From contig PUFA01000289.1 in assembly GCA_003508835.1 (NCBI GenBank), positions 248,001-312,000 on the forward strand: DNA of 64,000 nt, in the 5' to 3' direction. Below are positions 60,516-64,000 of the stretch, piece by piece (positions within the stretch are counted from its first letter, which is position 1; every line of letters begins with the position of its first letter). Made by a program: the position numbers and the translations under genes. The DNA comes from Eonycteris spelaea (taxonomy: Eukaryota; Chordata; Mammalia; Chiroptera; Pteropodidae). The notes under the pieces were generated by a model, which was not told the DNA's origin, did not search any database, and saw nothing but the letters and a program-made list of their open reading frames with translations.

Positions 60516-60695
60516 CCATGAGGCAGGGAATTATAGACACGATCTTTAATTCTCTCAACAACCCTGTAAGAGATAGAGTATTATACTTGTCTTAAAGAAA
60601 TTGAGACTTAGAGAATTTCTGTAGGCAAGATTTTAAAGTCCACAAATGGCAGAACCAGAGTTTCAAACCGGTTCTGACTCCAAAACCCTCACCAT
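60516..60695 (-). repeat. MIR SINE (reverse orientation), head-to-head with the previous one
   Basis: 'cgatctttaattctctcaac', 'aaccctgtaagagatagagt' and 'aattgagacttagagaattt' are reversed MIR, directly adjoining a forward MIR. Confidence 0.75.
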
Positions 60696-61049
60696 AATGG
60701 AAAAGTAAGCTATTTTCATTTGCTATTAAGTGAGGACCGTCTGAATTATTAAAATGTAGATCAATCCTGAATCAGTGTAAGGACTTCAGAAGTTGGATCA
60801 ATAGGCCAATTTTTCAGAGACCCCCATCTTGCTTCTTAATAAAACACCGTAACATCCCATATGGGTTTCGAGTTTTAGCGTTTAACACTGCCGTGGCGTG
60901 TGAAAACACTACTGCTTCCACTCCTCAAGCGTGAACACGTTAGAAACTGAGCACATTTAAGTGGGGCCCCAAAATGGTCTACAAAAGGAGGTTCCCGAAT
61001 AGCTTCGACACAACCTCCTTATATTTAAGTGTCGTTTTCAGGCAAAGGC

Positions 61050-61640
61050 CTTGCTTTCAGCCCTCTTTTTGCTCGTGGGCTTTGTTCCGTCAGCGGTGCG
61101 GGTCCTCAGCTGTGTGACCCAGAGGCCCCCGCCCCGAGGGGACCCTGCGGGGCTCGCGGCCCGGGCCTGACTCCCCGGCCCCGGCCGGGTCCACACCACA
61201 AAGCCCTTTATTGATGCAGCGGCGTGATGCTGGGCGCCCCTGCTCTGGGCGCCGCCCGCAGCTCCAGGCGCGAGCAGAAGGAGGCGTGTGCCCGCAGCGC
61301 GGGCCCGCAGCCCGTACGCGGCCATGTGCGCCTAGGTGGGCGCGCGCTCTGCCCTCGATGCGCGGGGAACAGCGACCCTCCGAGCCTCCGGAGCGCAGGT
61401 GAGCGGGCGCGGCGCACCCCCGGGGATCCGCCTCGGAAGCCCGGGCGGAGCGGGGGCGCCGCGGGTGCGGACAGGGGCGGGGCGGGGCGCGGGCGTGGGA
61501 AGGTGCGGAGCGAGGAGGGCCCGCCCCTTCGCCCGCGCCCCGCGGCGGCGCCGCCGTCCGCCCGCTGCCGGGAGCGGGATCGCGCAGCGACTTGCACCGA
61601 TTGAGGGGTGGGGGCGGAGTGGCCCCGACTCACCTATGAA
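61050..61640 (+). promoter_or_regulatory. CpG-island promoter of the right-hand gene
   Basis: Strong GC enrichment with many CpGs, and GC-box-like 'acaggggcggggcggggcgc' near 61470-61490. It contains a plus-strand donor (GCGCAG|GTGAGC at 61398/61399). A start-codon exon follows about 0.7 kb downstream on the same strand. No TATA box seen. Confidence 0.8.
61200..61398 (+). other. Probable noncoding first exon of the right-hand gene
   Basis: The 3' boundary is set by the donor GCGCAG|GTGAGC. The 5' limit is a guess, since transcription starts in such islands are dispersed. ATG frames in it do not connect to exon 2, whose ATG is preceded by an in-frame TAG, so this exon is likely untranslated. 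Confidence 0.5.
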
Positions 61641-62189
61641 ACGTGAGAGTGGGAGAGGGAGTGGGAGAAGTGCTTAAAGTTGGATGCTTTTTAAATTCAG
61701 ATTTTTGAAAGAGGAAAAATCTGGAACAGTTTACATTTTTTTTTTTTTTTCTAAAGGGCTAGGGTGGGGGCGGGAAGTTCCTGTGGCCGCACAGCCATTT
61801 ATCGCTTAAAATTGCCACAGTCTGACGCATTTTGGCGATGCGGTGGTTTAGCCGGTTTGGCAGGCTCAGGCAATGACACCATGACGGAAAACCGGTGCTG
61901 TTAACCTGGCGGTTTCTCCATACACGGCAAGAAGTGCTAAAATGAATTCCTGAGAACACGGTTCTACATTAGGAGTTCCGCGTCCATGAACTTTTATTAG
62001 GGACAATCTGACATTAAGAAATGCTTTTTTTTTTCTTCTTGAATCTTTTTATTATTTGAATATTAAAAAAATATTCAAGGGAAAGCCATTAATTAGGTGT
62101 GTTGGAATTATTTCAGGCAGCGAAAAGAATAGCCGAGTCATTATTACATCAGGCACCTGTGTTAGGAGAGTAAACTGTAATAGTTCACC

Positions 62190-62254
62190 ATGGCTTATGG
62201 CCTGCCAAGAAAGAACACAGTGAAAAACATTCTGCGGGGCAATTGTTACACAGT
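62190..62254 (+). CDS. First coding exon of an unidentified protein (MAYGLPRKNTVK...), partial
   Basis: The exon runs from an acceptor at 62116/62117 (ttatttcag|gcagcg) to a strong donor at 62254/62255 (ACAGT|GTAAGT). The ATG at 62190 has an ideal Kozak context (CACCATGG) and an in-frame TAG three codons upstream, which fixes it as the start. The exon encodes 21 complete codons plus two bases of a split valine codon: MAYGLPRKNTVK, then NILRGNCYT. An alternative acceptor at about 62152 would shorten the 5' UTR only. Positions 62117-62189 are 5' UTR. I do not recognise the family from this N-terminus, which looks basic and soluble with no signal peptide. The following exon lies beyond the window. 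Confidence 0.7.
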
Positions 62255-62699
62255 GTAAGTATTTTTATTATGGTAAGCGTTGACTTGGAGTAAGGAGGGT
62301 TGTGCTAAAATAAAAGTACTGGACACCCTCATGAGATACTAGACTGAGGCATTTTCAGGTGTCTAGTTACCGGTTTTCTCTTTCTTTAAAAAAAATTCTT
62401 TTAAGGCAACTCCTTTTTAGGAATTTAATTATCTTGCTTGGTCTCTACAACAAAACACGTTCAAATGAGAAAACGGAGGTTTGGAAAAATGGTTTGATCA
62501 AAGACATAGTTATGTACTAAAGAAATGACAGGGTTAGAAGTCTCCTTACTTTAAAGCAACATTTTTCTGCTATTGCCCACCTCCTTAAAATACCTCTGTA
62601 GATAGTGTACATCTATCTAAAAATGCTTTGGTGTCAGATATGAGAGAGCACTTAATTAGCTGGTACAAAGGGTTAGTTTTGCATCCACTTGCCAGGCAA

Positions 62700-62900
62700 C
62701 GTATGGACAACAAGGGCTTTGCACTCAAGCCTGGCTCTGCCCTTGGCTCTCCAAGTGGCTCTGAGTAAATTATTTAACTTCTCTATGACTAGGCCTCCAC
62801 ATCTGTGAAATGCATATATCAATACCTATCTATACAGTGTAGAATACAAATGAAGTAGTGTTAGTACTTAATGTTGCCTGACGTATAGTAAATCCAAAAT
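62700..62900 (+). repeat. MIR SINE
   Basis: 'actcaagcctggctctgccc', 'agtaaattatttaacttctc', 'ccacatctgtgaaatgcata' and 'cctgacgtatagtaaatcc' follow MIR. Confidence 0.8.
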
Positions 62901-63689
62901 GAGCATGGGGTACTACCATATGGTAGTTTCACTCTGTGTAGTATTGTAGTACTACCTTGTTTTTGTTTCTAATTTTTGGACTTTTTTTTTTTTAAATCTC
63001 CCACGTCTATGACATATTTATCATAATGGGTTCATTTAATTTTTCTTTTTAACAATATTCTAAGAAGTACATGGAGACACCATATGTGGTTGTCCAGAGG
63101 TAGAGAAAAACCAGAAAAACTCACCATCGATTTATTTAGTTTTTGTCAGTTCACCATGTCTTTAGACCTTTAACTATATAGGCAAGTCCCATTATAGTCT
63201 ATAATAAACTTAACTTTCATAATGAAGATGTTCCTATGTCTGGAGAATGATTTGAAGCACCAATTCTGCGGTTTTGGTTTGCAGAATTTTATATTATGAA
63301 TAATCTCCGCAAAACCAGTGCCTTCTCTATCATTCTTACGAGGAAGTATTTACTATCGTACTATTTATAACAGTGACAAAATTAAGGGAAACAGAATGGG
63401 AGTAGCACTCTCTAGAGTTTATTCGCTAAGGTAGCTCCCACATTGGCCTTTTTTTGGTTAAGTGTTTTTAGAAGATTATTTTAAAAATATACTAAAAACA
63501 TACAAACAGTATAGAATTATTTTAAGAGAAAATAAAAGTGCTATTTCTTATACTCCATTCCCACCCTACACCCCAGTCTCACTCAGAAGTAAAATGTTTT
63601 ATATTTTTCTGTCTGTTGTACAAGATACACATATACCCCCACACGTTTTTACACATTGGTTTTATTGAACTTTGCTCCCTACCCCACTA

Positions 63690-63930
63690 TAGCTTGTAAA
63701 GCCTAGTGATCAAGAGCACAGATTCTGAAGTCTGACTTCCTGGGTTTAGATTCCAAACCACAACCAATAGCTTGTGACTTGGGCAAGTTGTTCTTTGTCC
63801 TTGTTTCCTAATTTGTAAATGAAGATAATAATAGCACCTGCCTGCTTAAGAGGGTTACCATACCATGTGTGTAAACTGGTTTAAATGCCTAGTGTATTAA
63901 GTGCTAGATAAATAGTAGCTGTTTTATTGC
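63690..63930 (+). repeat. MIR SINE, nearly complete
   Basis: 'gcctagtgatcaagagcaca', 'gattctgaagtctgacttcc', 'cttgtgacttgggcaagttg', 'gaagataataatagcacctg' and 'agtgctagataaatagtagc' cover MIR almost from end to end. Confidence 0.9.
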
Positions 63931-64000
63931 TTATATTTCCAAATCAACGTATAAGGGTAAACCTCCTTCTTTCATTACATGTATGTTCCACAGTTTGTTT

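Larger units (their letters stand above)
62255..64000 (+). other. Probable intron 2 of the right-hand gene (continues past window edge)
   Basis: It begins with GTAAGT. It contains two MIR elements and otherwise AT-rich single-copy DNA. No further exon was recognised up to the edge. Confidence 0.55.

Noticed and set aside
61208..61633. 141-codon minus-strand and 126-codon plus-strand open frames in the right CpG island
   Set aside because: Low-complexity Arg/Ala/Pro/Gly content in all frames is typical of CpG islands. No conserved motif is seen, and the exon 2 start codon has an upstream in-frame stop.
1..64000. CRISPR arrays, operons, phage or insertion sequences
   Set aside because: No regularly spaced direct repeats, no ribosome-binding-site-led gene clusters and no bacterial IS ends. 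All features are those of a mammalian chromosome.

Overview
This is nuclear DNA from a placental mammal, most likely an Old World fruit bat (Pteropodidae). It is AT-rich and full of ancient mammalian repeats (MIR, L2, L1M, MER5A, MER20, MER2, MLT1, ERVL). It has two CpG islands and exons with GT/AG splice sites, and no prokaryotic features. The lineage clue is a SINE at 15781-15995 that joins a tRNA-Val-like head to a 5S rRNA-derived body, with target-site duplications. Hybrid tRNA/5S rRNA SINEs of this kind (MEG-TR) were described from megabats and reported absent from other bats. The one near full-length L1 is heavily mutated, which agrees with the reported loss of L1 activity in megabats. 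Species assignment is an inference.

Layout: positions 1 to about 23.6 kb belong to the 5' end of a minus-strand gene. It has a CpG-island promoter and a probable noncoding first exon ending at a splice donor at 23274. An intron of about 11 kb follows, then an exon at 12232-12305 holding the start codon of a protein beginning MAFTERVKSSGN. From 12231 to the left edge is probably intron 2. From about 61.0 kb to the right edge lies the 5' end of a plus-strand gene: a CpG island, a donor at 61398/61399, and an exon at 62117-62254 with a perfect Kozak start for a protein beginning MAYGLPRKNTVK. I could not put a name to either protein. The two genes point away from each other across about 37 kb of intergenic DNA.

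The intergenic stretch (24-61 kb) is a repeat graveyard with clear nesting. Examples are an ERVL pol relic cut by an MLT1 LTR, a MER2 transposon cut by an LTR, and a three-layer nest at 47.4-53.8 kb (old L1 3' UTR, then an LTR, then a younger full-length L1). Several LTRs could in principle carry regulatory activity.

No complete protein-coding gene, functional RNA gene, CRISPR array or novel multi-gene system is visible. The most interesting items are the hybrid SINE, the nested insertions, the dead L1 and the two unidentified divergent 5' gene ends.
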